From Firmicutes bacterium ASF500 (GTDB lineage Bacteria > Bacillota > Clostridia > Oscillospirales > Oscillospiraceae): 64,000 nucleotides of DNA. Shown in pieces: positions 33,143-41,104 of the stretch. The position numbers were made by a program, and so were the translations under genes. Within the stretch, counting starts at the first letter, position 1, and each line of letters begins with the position of its first letter. The notes beneath the pieces are model-generated. The model saw only the letters and a program-made list of their open reading frames with translations, did not search any database and was not told the DNA's origin. Location: the NCBI GenBank assembly GCA_000492175.2, contig CP097573.1:248001-312000 (forward strand). The letters run 5' to 3'.

Positions 33143-34258
33143 TTAGGGTAAGATCACAGGGCTGGCTGTCCACTCCAGTCCGCAGGGGGGGACCGTCCGG
33201 CGGCACAGTCCGTACAGATCGGTGCACCGGGCCTCCAGTTCCAGCAGACCCCGGCCGTGGGCAGGCTTGGTGAGGATGGGCAGGGACGCCCGGGCCTTCA
33301 TCTCCTTCAGCACCTGCCGCCCCCGGCCGTTGGCGCCCAGCACGCGAAGGTAGGCGGGGGCGGCGGGCCGGTCACACGCCCGCAGACCCAGAAAGGCCCA
33401 CAGGGCCAGCCGCCGGATGCGGGCATGGGCGTACCGCTTGGTCTTTGCCAAGGCGTAGAACTCCTCCAGGCTGGACGCGGCGCGGGCTGCGGACATCAGC
33501 CGCTGGGGCAGGCCCTCAGCCCCGCCGGAGTCGGGGAGGGCGGACCAGTCCTCTGGCTCCATGGTCCGCAGACGGGCCAGCACCGCCCGCTCACAGAGGC
33601 GCAGGCTGGCCGGGTTTTCGGCGGGCAGCTCTCCCGCCCATATTTTCTCCCGGAGGAAGGAGGCGGAGGGGTAGACGGGGTGGTCTCCGCCGTCGTGGCC
33701 GGCCCCCTGACGGAGAACAGCGATGGGGGAGAGGGTTCCCTCCGCCGCCCGGAGGTACTCCGCCGCCAGACTGTCGTTGGCCCCCCGGAGGAGGTCCGCC
33801 CGCCCACCCAGCACGCTGGTCAGGGCGTTCTGACGGGCCTGGGCAAAGGGGAGGCCCCGGTCCAGCTCGGCCCGCAGGGCGGCCCGGTAGGGCGGGGCGT
33901 CTAGGGCCTGAGCGGCCTGGCACAGGTCCTCCAGCCGCCCGCTCTCACTGCCGAAGGAGAGGGCGTCCACCACCCCCGCAGCCCGCAGGAGGCCCACCGC
34001 TCCCCGGGCGAAGCCCTCCGCCGAGGAGACTGCCCAGAGGGTGGGGAGCTCCAGCACCAGGTCCGCGCCTCCCTCCAGAGCCGCCCGGGCCCGGGACCAC
34101 TTGTCAAAAATGGCGCACTCCCCCCGCTGGACCCAGTTGCCGCTCATGACGGCCACCACGGCGGTCTCCTCCTGAAACAGCCGCCGGGTCTCCCGGATGT
34201 GCCGGGCGTGTCCGGCGTGGAAGGGGTTGTATTCGGCAACAATTCCGACAGTTTTCAA
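33143..34258 (-). CDS. tmcAL: tRNA(Met) cytidine acetate ligase (TmcAL)
   Basis: A 371-residue nucleotidyltransferase-like protein. GIVAEYNPFHAGHARHI holds the HxGH signature, and SGNWVQRGECAIFDKW and FGSESG complete the active site pattern. TmcAL uses ATP and acetate to make N4-acetylcytidine at position 34 of elongator tRNA-Met. It lies divergent from acetate kinase, a pairing seen in other Firmicutes that links two acetate-using enzymes. Confidence 0.88.
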   Translation of the reverse strand: MKTVGIVAEYNPFHAGHARHIRETRRLFQEETAVVAVMSGNWVQRGECAIFDKWSRARAALEGGADLVLELPTLWAVSSAEGFARGAVGLLRAAGVVDALSFGSESGRLEDLCQAAQALDAPPYRAALRAELDRGLPFAQARQNALTSVLGGRADLLRGANDSLAAEYLRAAEGTLSPIAVLRQGAGHDGGDHPVYPSASFLREKIWAGELPAENPASLRLCERAVLARLRTMEPEDWSALPDSGGAEGLPQRLMSAARAASSLEEFYALAKTKRYAHARIRRLALWAFLGLRACDRPAAPAYLRVLGANGRGRQVLKEMKARASLPILTKPAHGRGLLELEARCTDLYGLCRRTVPPCGLEWTASPVILP

Positions 34259-34420
34259 GGGCGGTCCTCCTGGTAAAAAAATATTGGAAGAAAATCAAAA
34301 AAGTGGTTGTCCATTTTGGGAAAAAGCGTTAGAATAGAAGCATTGACCGGGCTGTCCCTATTGTAGTACATTCCCAGCCGGGAGGCAACCCAAATTTGAT
34401 TTGAGAAGGAGACGATTCCC

Positions 34421-35614
34421 ATGAATATTCTGGTAATCAACGCTGGCAGCTCCTCTTTGAAGTATCAGCTGCTCAACCCGGAGACCCAGCAGGTGCTGGC
34501 CAAGGGCCTGTGCGAGCGCATCGGCATCGACGGCAGGTTCACCTATAAGCCCGAGGGCAAGGAGGCCGTCAAAGAGGCCGACGTTGCCATGCCCACCCAC
34601 AACGAGGCCATCAAGGCCGTGCTGGACGCCCTGGTGGACCCCGCCAACGGCGTGATCGGCTCCATGAAGGAGATCGACGCGGTGGGCCACCGGGTGGTCC
34701 ACGGCGGGGAGAAGTTCGCCAAATCCGTCCTCATCACCGACGAGGTCATGGTCGCCATTGAGGAGTGCAACCCCCTGGCTCCCCTCCACAACCCCGCCAA
34801 CATCATCGGCATCAAGGCCTGCCAGGCCCTTATGCCCGGCACCCCCATGGTGGCCGTGTTTGACACCGCCTTCCACCAGACCATGCCCTCCGAGGCCTAT
34901 ATGTACGCTCTGCCCTATGAATACTACGAGAAGGACAAGGTCCGCCGCTACGGCTTCCACGGCACCTCCCATAAGTACGTCGCCCAGCGGGCCGCTGAGA
35001 TGCTGGGCAAGCCCATCGAGGAGCTGAAGCTGATCTCCTGCCACCTGGGCAACGGCTCCTCCATCGCCGCCGTGGACGGCGGTAAGTCCGTAGACACTTC
35101 CATGGGCTTCACCCCTCTGGCCGGCCTGCCTATGGGCACCCGCTGCGGCGACATCGACGCGGGCATCCTCCAGTACCTGATGAACAAGTACGGCATGGAC
35201 ATCGACCAGATGCTCAACGTGCTGAACAAGAAGTCCGGCGTGGAGGGCCTGAGCCTGGTCGGCTCCGACTTCCGTGACCTGGAGAAAGCCGCCGGAAATG
35301 GCGACCAGAAGGCCGAGCTGGCCCGGAAGAAGTTCTCCTATGAGGTCCGCAAGTATGTGGGCGCTTACGCCGCCGCTATGGGCGGGGTGGACGCCGTCAT
35401 CTTCACCGCCGGTGTGGGTGAGAACGACCACGGCATTCGGGAACTGGCCTGCGAGGGTCTGGGCTATATGGGCCTGGAGCTGGACAAGGCGGCTAACAAC
35501 GTCCGGGGCAAGGAGACCGTTATCTCCGCTCCCGGTTCCAAGGTGAAGGTCCTCCTCATCCCCACCAACGAGGAGCTCATGATTGCCATTGACACCGCCG
35601 AGCTGGCCAAGTAA
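34421..35614 (+). CDS. ackA: Acetate kinase
   Basis: A 397-residue protein of standard length with all family signatures: [59 protein letters not shown]. It interconverts acetyl phosphate and acetate with ADP/ATP, yielding ATP in fermentation. No phosphotransacetylase gene is adjacent. Preceded by GAAGGAG. Confidence 0.97.
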   Translation: MNILVINAGSSSLKYQLLNPETQQVLAKGLCERIGIDGRFTYKPEGKEAVKEADVAMPTHNEAIKAVLDALVDPANGVIGSMKEIDAVGHRVVHGGEKFAKSVLITDEVMVAIEECNPLAPLHNPANIIGIKACQALMPGTPMVAVFDTAFHQTMPSEAYMYALPYEYYEKDKVRRYGFHGTSHKYVAQRAAEMLGKPIEELKLISCHLGNGSSIAAVDGGKSVDTSMGFTPLAGLPMGTRCGDIDAGILQYLMNKYGMDIDQMLNVLNKKSGVEGLSLVGSDFRDLEKAAGNGDQKAELARKKFSYEVRKYVGAYAAAMGGVDAVIFTAGVGENDHGIRELACEGLGYMGLELDKAANNVRGKETVISAPGSKVKVLLIPTNEELMIAIDTAELAK

Positions 35615-35627
35615 ATTTTGTGGAAAA

Positions 35628-35650
35628 GGGCGGACGCGCTGCGTCCGCCC
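35628..35650 (+). terminator. Terminator after ackA
   Basis: GGGCGGACGC and GCGTCCGCCC are perfect 10-bp arms around GCT. The T-run is weak (GCGTTTA). Confidence 0.7.
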
Positions 35651-35672
35651 GCGTTTATGATCAGGAGGGATT

Positions 35673-35930
35673 ATGTCAGAGCTGACATCTATGGTAAACA
35701 TTGGCCGGGAAATGGCAAGAAAGCTGACTGTTGTGGGCATTGACTCCGCTGAAAAGCTGGTTGAGGTAGGGGCGAAACAGGCGTTCTTTCAGTTGAAGGG
35801 GGTATATCCCCAGGTCTGCCTGGTGCATTTGTATGCGCTGGAGGGGGCGATTCGGAATACAGAGTATAATTGCCTCGCTGAGGAAATTAAAAAGGATTTG
35901 AAAGCGTACAGCAATTGTTTAAAAATGTAA
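35673..35930 (+). CDS. TfoX C-terminal domain protein
   Basis: An 85-residue protein: MVNIGREMARKLTVVGIDSA then GAKQAFFQLKGVYPQVCL and ALEGAIRNTEYNCL are the stand-alone TfoX/Sxy C-terminal (helix-hairpin-helix-like) domain. In Proteobacteria the full protein activates competence; in clostridia the role of the single domain is unknown. CAGGAGG lies upstream. Confidence 0.82.
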   Translation: MSELTSMVNIGREMARKLTVVGIDSAEKLVEVGAKQAFFQLKGVYPQVCLVHLYALEGAIRNTEYNCLAEEIKKDLKAYSNCLKM

Positions 35931-35985
35931 ATTAAGGCTTAAAAAGGGCAGCAAGACAGCGCGGACGCGTAGGGGAAACAGATGT

Positions 35986-36165
35986 CTATACGCATTTTGC
36001 GGCAATAACATCCCCGGCATCATAGATGCTTAAAGTGATATCATTATCTAATGAAAAATCCATCCCAACCAAGCCACAACTGTCTTGAATGGGTACAGCA
36101 GCCTTAACAGTACCGCCGAAAGCCTTTTCTGCAGCATCATACCTTTTCTGAATTTTTTCGTAAAA
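35986..36165 (-). pseudogene. Orphan C-terminal gene fragment
   Basis: On the minus strand, a frame without its own start reads [20 protein letters not shown], then AAVPIQDSCGLVGMDFSLDN and ends DAGDVIAAKCV before TAG. Composition is AT-rich. It is fused out of frame to the 3' end of the DUF2200 gene, with about 28 nt shared. I do not recognise the parent protein. Confidence 0.4.
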
Positions 36166-36502
36166 TTTTTTCCATTGGCTTTCCCTTTGCCAGCTCGTCG
36201 ACCAGCTTGTCCAGATAGCGGATCTCCCGCATGAGCGGGTCCTCCACCTCCTCCACCCGGACGCCGCAGACTACGCCCTTAATCAGCGCCCGGTTCGGGT
36301 TGGGCTGGGGGGCGTTACGGAAAAAATCCCCGTAGCAGAGATCAGTGGAGCGGAACGCCTCCAGCCGCTCCGGGCTGTATCCCGTCAGCCAGCAGACGGC
36401 CTCATCCACCTCGGCCTTTGTCCGCCCTTTGCGGGTGGCTTTTTCCAGCAAAAGCCCGTACACTTTCCCGAAATTCATCTGAAATACCTTTTCATTGTTC
36501 AT
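36137..36502 (-). CDS. DUF2200 family protein
   Basis: A 121-residue protein. [31 protein letters not shown] and [19 protein letters not shown], then [20 protein letters not shown], define DUF2200, whose function is unknown. ATG 36502 (MNNEK) follows a weak GGAGC site. The last few residues differ from the family because the reading frame runs into the neighbouring fragment; the core domain is complete. Confidence 0.8.
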   Translation of the reverse strand: MNNEKVFQMNFGKVYGLLLEKATRKGRTKAEVDEAVCWLTGYSPERLEAFRSTDLCYGDFFRNAPQPNPNRALIKGVVCGVRVEEVEDPLMREIRYLDKLVDELAKGKPMEKILRKNSEKV

Positions 36503-36608
36503 ATTCACACGCTCCAGATAATAATGTGCTATTTTACCATAAAAAGGGAACATTGACAAGGAAGAAAGCGTTATATTATAATGGTATCCACGAAAGCGGG
36601 GCGAGAAT

Positions 36609-36809
36609 ATGGATATCCACGTCAACGATATACTAAAGATGAAGAAGCCCCACCCCTGCGGAAGTCAGGAGTGGCTGGTCATGCGGGTGGGGATGGACTT
36701 TAAGCTGCGCTGTCAGGGCTGCGGGCATGACGTGATGCTGCCCCGGAGCAAGGCGGAGAAGAACATCAGGAAGGTTTTCCGGGAGGGTCAGTCCGTGGAA
36801 AACCTGTAA
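36609..36809 (+). CDS. DUF951 family protein
   Basis: A 66-residue protein with HPCGSQEW and [10 protein letters not shown], a four-cysteine zinc-ribbon-like fold of the OB/DUF951 type, ubiquitous in Firmicutes and often near mscS or ychF. Function not established. It lies 19 nt before a radical SAM gene. Confidence 0.88.
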   Translation: MDIHVNDILKMKKPHPCGSQEWLVMRVGMDFKLRCQGCGHDVMLPRSKAEKNIRKVFREGQSVENL

Positions 36810-36828
36810 AGGAAAGGAGCCTTATTAT

Positions 36829-37716
36829 ATGCGCTATGACAGCGATTTACTGTACCGGCCGCCGGGGGAGTGGAAGAGCTACCTGCTCCAGTGTACCATC
36901 GGCTGCTCCAACAACCAGTGTACCTTCTGCGGGATGTACAAGGAGAAAAAATTTCGCATCCGTCCGGTGGCGGACATTCTGGAGGACATCGACATGGCCC
37001 GGGACTACTACGGCCCGGAGCTGCGACGGGTGTTCCTCATGGACGGCGACGCCATCATTATGAAGACGGAGGAGCTTCTGCAAATCCTCCGCAAGCTCTA
37101 TGACCGCTTTCCCAAGCTGGAGAAGGTGACCCTGTACGCCGGGCCCAAGAGCACCCTGTCCAAGACGCCGGAGGAGCTGAGAGCCCTCCACGAGGCGGGG
37201 CTGTCCCGAGCCTATCTGGGGGTGGAGAGCGGAAGCGACCGGGTGCTCCAGTTCATCCACAAGGGCTGTTCCGCTGAACAGATGCTGCTGGCCGGACAGC
37301 GGCTGGTGGAGGCGGGCATTGACCTGTGGGTCACGGTAATCCTGGGGATGACCGGGGCCAACGGGGAGGGGGGCGACTGGGAGGAGCATATCCTGTCCAC
37401 CGCCAAAATGATCAACGAGATGAGGCCCCGGCACCTGTCCGCTATGACTTTCGCCCCCGCCAAGGGCACCCCCCTGGGGGAGGACGTGCTGGCTGGCCGG
37501 TTTGAGGTCTGCTCCGCCGACCACGTGCTGGAGGAGTGCCGCCTGCTCCTTGAACACCTGGACGTGGACCCGCTGCACTTCACCAGCAACCACGCCTCCA
37601 ACTATCTGCCCTTAAAGGGCGGACTGCCCGAGGACCGGGAGAAATTCCTAAACATGATCGACCAGGCCCTGGCGGGCAAGATCCGCCTGCGCAAGACGCT
37701 GAACCGGGGCATCTGA
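36829..37716 (+). CDS. Radical SAM protein
   Basis: A 295-residue enzyme. The iron-sulfur cysteines are in GCSNNQCTFCGMY, a CX4CX2C spacing rather than the usual CX3CX2C. LGVESGSDRVL and the VTVILGMTG strand belong to the Elp3/MiaB-like TIM barrel. The tail FTSNHASNYLPLKGGLPEDR is typical of a widespread small B12-independent radical SAM family. Substrate unknown. AAAGGAG upstream. Confidence 0.85.
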   Translation: MRYDSDLLYRPPGEWKSYLLQCTIGCSNNQCTFCGMYKEKKFRIRPVADILEDIDMARDYYGPELRRVFLMDGDAIIMKTEELLQILRKLYDRFPKLEKVTLYAGPKSTLSKTPEELRALHEAGLSRAYLGVESGSDRVLQFIHKGCSAEQMLLAGQRLVEAGIDLWVTVILGMTGANGEGGDWEEHILSTAKMINEMRPRHLSAMTFAPAKGTPLGEDVLAGRFEVCSADHVLEECRLLLEHLDVDPLHFTSNHASNYLPLKGGLPEDREKFLNMIDQALAGKIRLRKTLNRGI

Positions 37717-37733
37717 ACCCGCCTGAATGACCG

Positions 37734-37767
37734 CGCCCGCCTCCCGATTTGGTTACGGAGGCGGGCG
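37734..37767 (+). terminator. Terminator after the radical SAM gene
   Basis: CGCCCGCCTCC and GGAGGCGGGCG pair, followed by TTTCTATTT. Confidence 0.85.
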
Positions 37768-37916
37768 TTTCTATTTGCCTACTTTCCTGGCAAAGGGTGT
37801 CAAAAGAAGGAGAAAACAGGGGGAAACGGAGATGGGATTGTGCAGAATAAATGAAATAGGCGGAAAGAGACAAGGAATTATAGGCACTTTTGCCCTTGTT
37901 TTCATTTCTTGAATTG

Positions 37917-37933
37917 GTTACAATGTGGTTACA
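37917..37933 (-). promoter_or_regulatory. WalR-type box upstream of sleB-like gene
   Basis: On the minus strand, TGTAAC, five bases, then TGTAAC, an exact fit to the WalR (YycF) consensus TGTWAH-N5-TGTWAH. It lies 66 nt before the start of a cell-wall hydrolase gene, the typical target class of WalRK. Confidence 0.5.
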
Positions 37934-37957
37934 AAAGTAACAGACGATTGCTTTTGG

Positions 37958-37975
37958 TTGTCATAATTATGACAA
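37958..37975. promoter_or_regulatory. 18-bp perfect palindrome before sleB-like gene
   Basis: TTGTCATAATTATGACAA reads the same on both strands and lies 24 nt before the ATG, between the WalR-type box and the ribosome site. It suits a dimeric repressor operator; the regulator is unknown. Confidence 0.5.
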
Positions 37976-37999
37976 AACAATTCAAAAGGAGTGCAGACA

Positions 38000-38989
38000 A
38001 TGAAGCGTAAGCTATTTTCCGCAGCGCTAAGCACCTTTGCCCTGTTCCTCCTGATGGGTGCCGCTGACGCTACGCCGCAGGCGGCCACCCTGTTGGCGGA
38101 GGAGGAAGGCGCCGCCCTTGCGAGCACGGCGCTGGAGACTGAAGCAGGTTCTCTCGGCACACAGATTTCCCGGACGGTGCTGGCTGCGGTCGGCGCCGAC
38201 CAAATCAAGGCGGTACAGGAGATGATCATCCCCAATACCATGAGGGAGTCGGGGAAGATCGGCGGGTTTGCCTGGACCGGCGATAACAAGTATGAGGCCG
38301 CCCTGGACCCTGCCGGGGTTGCCGGTCCCGGAGTCGATGTTGACATCCAGGGCATGGATCAGCAGATCGTCAACGGTCATACCTATGTGTCCCTGGCCGC
38401 GTTCGCTCAGGCGGCGGACCCCGGCGCTATGGTGTCGGGAGACGGCTGGAGCGTGAGCGTCAACGCCGGCGGGATCACCGTGACCGCGGTGAGCGGCCAG
38501 CTCTATCTGGAGGCCAATGGCCGGTACCTCTATATCCCCGAGGGCGTGCAGTCCGTCGGCGGACAGATCTATGTCCCCAGTACGGTAGCCGCCAAGGCCT
38601 TCAGCGGCCTTCAGCCCGGAAGCAGCTTCTATAATCAGGAGGACCTGTTCTGGCTGTCCCGGGTGATCTATCGGGAGAGCGGAAACCAGGACCTGGAGGG
38701 CCAGATGGCTGTGGGCAACGTGATCCTCAACCGGGTGGCCTCTCCCGAGTTCCCCAACACTGTAGAGGGTGTTCTGGCTCAGAAGAACCAGTTCAGCACC
38801 TACAAGTCCGGGGCCCTGCGGGAGACCAACCCCTCCGAGTCCAGCGTGATCGCCGCCAAGCTGGTGCTGGACGGCGGCGTGGTGGAGGAGACCCGAGGCG
38901 CGACCTTCTTCGACTCCAACGCGAACAGCTGGGCCGCGAAAAACAAACAGTTTATCGCCACCTTCGGTTCCCACAATTTCTACGGTTAA
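38000..38989 (+). CDS. Secreted SleB-type cell wall hydrolase
   Basis: A 329-residue protein with a Sec signal peptide (KRKLFSAALSTFALFLLMGA). A copper-amine-oxidase-like stalk domain (~115-205, VNGHTYVSLAAFAQ...IYVPSTVAAKAF) precedes the SleB/Hydrolase_2 domain (~215-329: LFWLSRVIYRESGNQ, QMAVGNVILNRVASPEFP, GATFFDSN). SleB-type enzymes are lytic transglycosylases used in spore cortex or cell-wall lysis. ATG 38000 follows AAAGGAG. The control elements upstream suggest vegetative wall regulation. Confidence 0.85.
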   Translation: MKRKLFSAALSTFALFLLMGAADATPQAATLLAEEEGAALASTALETEAGSLGTQISRTVLAAVGADQIKAVQEMIIPNTMRESGKIGGFAWTGDNKYEAALDPAGVAGPGVDVDIQGMDQQIVNGHTYVSLAAFAQAADPGAMVSGDGWSVSVNAGGITVTAVSGQLYLEANGRYLYIPEGVQSVGGQIYVPSTVAAKAFSGLQPGSSFYNQEDLFWLSRVIYRESGNQDLEGQMAVGNVILNRVASPEFPNTVEGVLAQKNQFSTYKSGALRETNPSESSVIAAKLVLDGGVVEETRGATFFDSNANSWAAKNKQFIATFGSHNFYG

Positions 38990-39000
38990 TAGAACAGCTA

Positions 39001-39029
39001 CAGCGCCCCGCCAGCTTGGCGGGGCGCTG
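39001..39029. terminator. Bidirectional terminator between sleB-like gene and ABC operon
   Basis: CAGCGCCCCGCC and GGCGGGGCGCTG around AGCTT. It lies between two convergent transcription units. Confidence 0.85.
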
Positions 39030-39037
39030 CTGTGTTT

Positions 39038-41104
39038 TCAGGACAGCTGGAACTGTCCGGTGTACAGCCGGTAGTACCGGCCTTTTTCCTTGAGAAGGTG
39101 CTCGTGACTGCCCTTCTCCTCAATCTCGCCGTGCTCAATGACCACGATACAGTTGGAGTTGCGCACGGTGGACAGGCGGTGGGCGATGACGAACACCGTC
39201 CGGCCCTCCATGAGGGCGTCCATGCCCTGCTGGATCAGGGCCTCGGTGCGGGTGTCGATGGAGGAGGTGGCCTCGTCCAGGATCATCACCGGCGGGTCGG
39301 CCACGGCGGCCCGGGCGATGGCTAAGAGCTGGCGCTGGCCCTGGGACAGGTTGGCCCCATCGCCGGTGACCATGGTCTGATAGCCCTCGGGCAGGCGGCG
39401 GATAAAGGAGTGGGCGTTGGCGCTTTTGGCGGCGGCGATGCACTCCTCGTCGGTGGCGTCCAGACGGCCATAGCGGATGTTGTCCATGATGGTCCCCGTG
39501 AACAGGTGGGTGTCCTGGAGCACCGCCCCCAACGACCGGCGCAGGTCCTCCTTGCGGATGGCCTTTACCCGGATGCCGTCGTAGGTAATCATACCCCCCT
39601 CGATCTCATAGAACCGGTTGATGAGGTTGGTGATGGTGGTCTTGCCCGCGCCAGTGGAGCCCACAAAGGCGATCTTCTGGCCCGGGTCGGCGTAGACGGA
39701 CACATCCTTCAAAATTCGCTTGCCCGGGACGTAGGAGAAGTCCACGTGGCTGAACCGCACCGCCCCCCGCAACTCGGTGAGGCAGTAGTCCTCCCCGGGG
39801 ACATTGCGAACGGTACCTCGAATGAGGTGGAGGCCCATATCCCCGTCGGGGCCGGGGTACTTCCAGGCCCAGCCGTGGTCGGCCAGCATAGCCGGGTCGG
39901 GGACGGTCTCAGGGTCGGTGATCTCGGTGAGGACCTCGTCCTCCCCCACAAAGACGGGGACCAGATCCATGCCGTTGTTTCTGGGGGTTTTCCAGGCCCA
40001 GGTCCGGGGCCGGCCCTGGCCGGTAAAGAGGGAGAGGGTGCCGTTGGCGTCCTTCTCCGCCGGGACCAGGGTGACGGTGCCCTCATTGACCTCGGGGCTG
40101 GTGTCCATCACCTCAAAGATGCGCTCCGCACCCGCCAGGGCGGACAGGAGGGTGGTCATCTGCTGGGAGATCTGGTTCAGGGGCTGGCCCACCTGCCGGG
40201 AGTAGTTGAGATAGATGGCAAGCCCGCCCAGGTCGAAGCCCTGGAGGACGGAGAGCAGTCCGCCCAGGGCGGCGGTGAGGGCGTAGCTGATGTTCATCAG
40301 GTTGCCCGCCACCGGCATGATGACGCCGGAGAAGAAGTTGGCCCGCTGGGCGGCGTCCCGGTAGGCGTTGTTCAGCTCCTGGAATTTGGCCTTGGCCTCC
40401 GCCTCGTGGGTGAAGGCCTTGACCACCTTCAAGCCCTCGATGGTCTCCTGAATTTCCCCGTTGACCGCCCCCAGGGCGGCCTGCTGCTTCTGGTAAAATT
40501 TCCGGCTGCGGCCCCCCAGCTGCTTAAAGACGAACATGGTGAGGACCAGCACCAGGGCGGTAGCCAGAAACAGCTTCCAGTTGATGACCAGCATCAGGGC
40601 TACTAGTCCCACGAACATGAGACAGCTGGAGAACAGGGAGACCATGCTCTGCTGGAGGGCCATCTGCACGTTGTCCGCGTCGTTGGTGAACCGGCTCATC
40701 AGCTCCCCGTGGGGGTGCTGGTCGAAGTAGGACAGGGGGAGCTTTTGCAGGGCGTCGAACAGGTCCTTGCGCAGGCGGTTGACCCCCTTCTCCGCCAGCC
40801 GGACCATCATAGCCGACTGGCCGTAGGTAGCCAGACAGCCCAGAAGATAGATGCCCGCCAGCTGGAGGATGGCCCAGCCCAGCCCGGCGAAGTCGGTACA
40901 GCCCGACCAGATAAAGTTATTGATGATGGGCCGCATCAGGTACGACCCGCCCAGGTTGGCGCCCACCGAAGCCAGCAGGCACAGCAGGACGAAGAGCAGA
41001 GGCAGCTTGCTTTTGGTGAGATACCCCAGCAGCCGCCCCATGGTTTTCTTCATGTTCTTGGGCTTGACATAGCCCCCTCTTGGGGCTTGATGAGGTCCTG
41101 GCAT
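39038..41104 (-). CDS. Heterodimeric ABC exporter, catalytic-site subunit
   Basis: A 688-residue half transporter with six membrane segments (~30-320) and a nucleotide-binding domain (~445-688). Walker A is GSTGAGKTT, signature LSQGQRQ, Walker B ILDEATSSID with the catalytic Glu. Between the domains lies an unusual ~100-residue insert (345-445) carrying two WAWK motifs (near 369 and 412). It overlaps the partner gene's stop, so the two are cotranslated. The subunit pattern resembles TM288 of the TM287/288 multidrug exporter; substrate unknown. Confidence 0.9.
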   Translation of the reverse strand: MPGPHQAPRGGYVKPKNMKKTMGRLLGYLTKSKLPLLFVLLCLLASVGANLGGSYLMRPIINNFIWSGCTDFAGLGWAILQLAGIYLLGCLATYGQSAMMVRLAEKGVNRLRKDLFDALQKLPLSYFDQHPHGELMSRFTNDADNVQMALQQSMVSLFSSCLMFVGLVALMLVINWKLFLATALVLVLTMFVFKQLGGRSRKFYQKQQAALGAVNGEIQETIEGLKVVKAFTHEAEAKAKFQELNNAYRDAAQRANFFSGVIMPVAGNLMNISYALTAALGGLLSVLQGFDLGGLAIYLNYSRQVGQPLNQISQQMTTLLSALAGAERIFEVMDTSPEVNEGTVTLVPAEKDANGTLSLFTGQGRPRTWAWKTPRNNGMDLVPVFVGEDEVLTEITDPETVPDPAMLADHGWAWKYPGPDGDMGLHLIRGTVRNVPGEDYCLTELRGAVRFSHVDFSYVPGKRILKDVSVYADPGQKIAFVGSTGAGKTTITNLINRFYEIEGGMITYDGIRVKAIRKEDLRRSLGAVLQDTHLFTGTIMDNIRYGRLDATDEECIAAAKSANAHSFIRRLPEGYQTMVTGDGANLSQGQRQLLAIARAAVADPPVMILDEATSSIDTRTEALIQQGMDALMEGRTVFVIAHRLSTVRNSNCIVVIEHGEIEEKGSHEHLLKEKGRYYRLYTGQFQLS

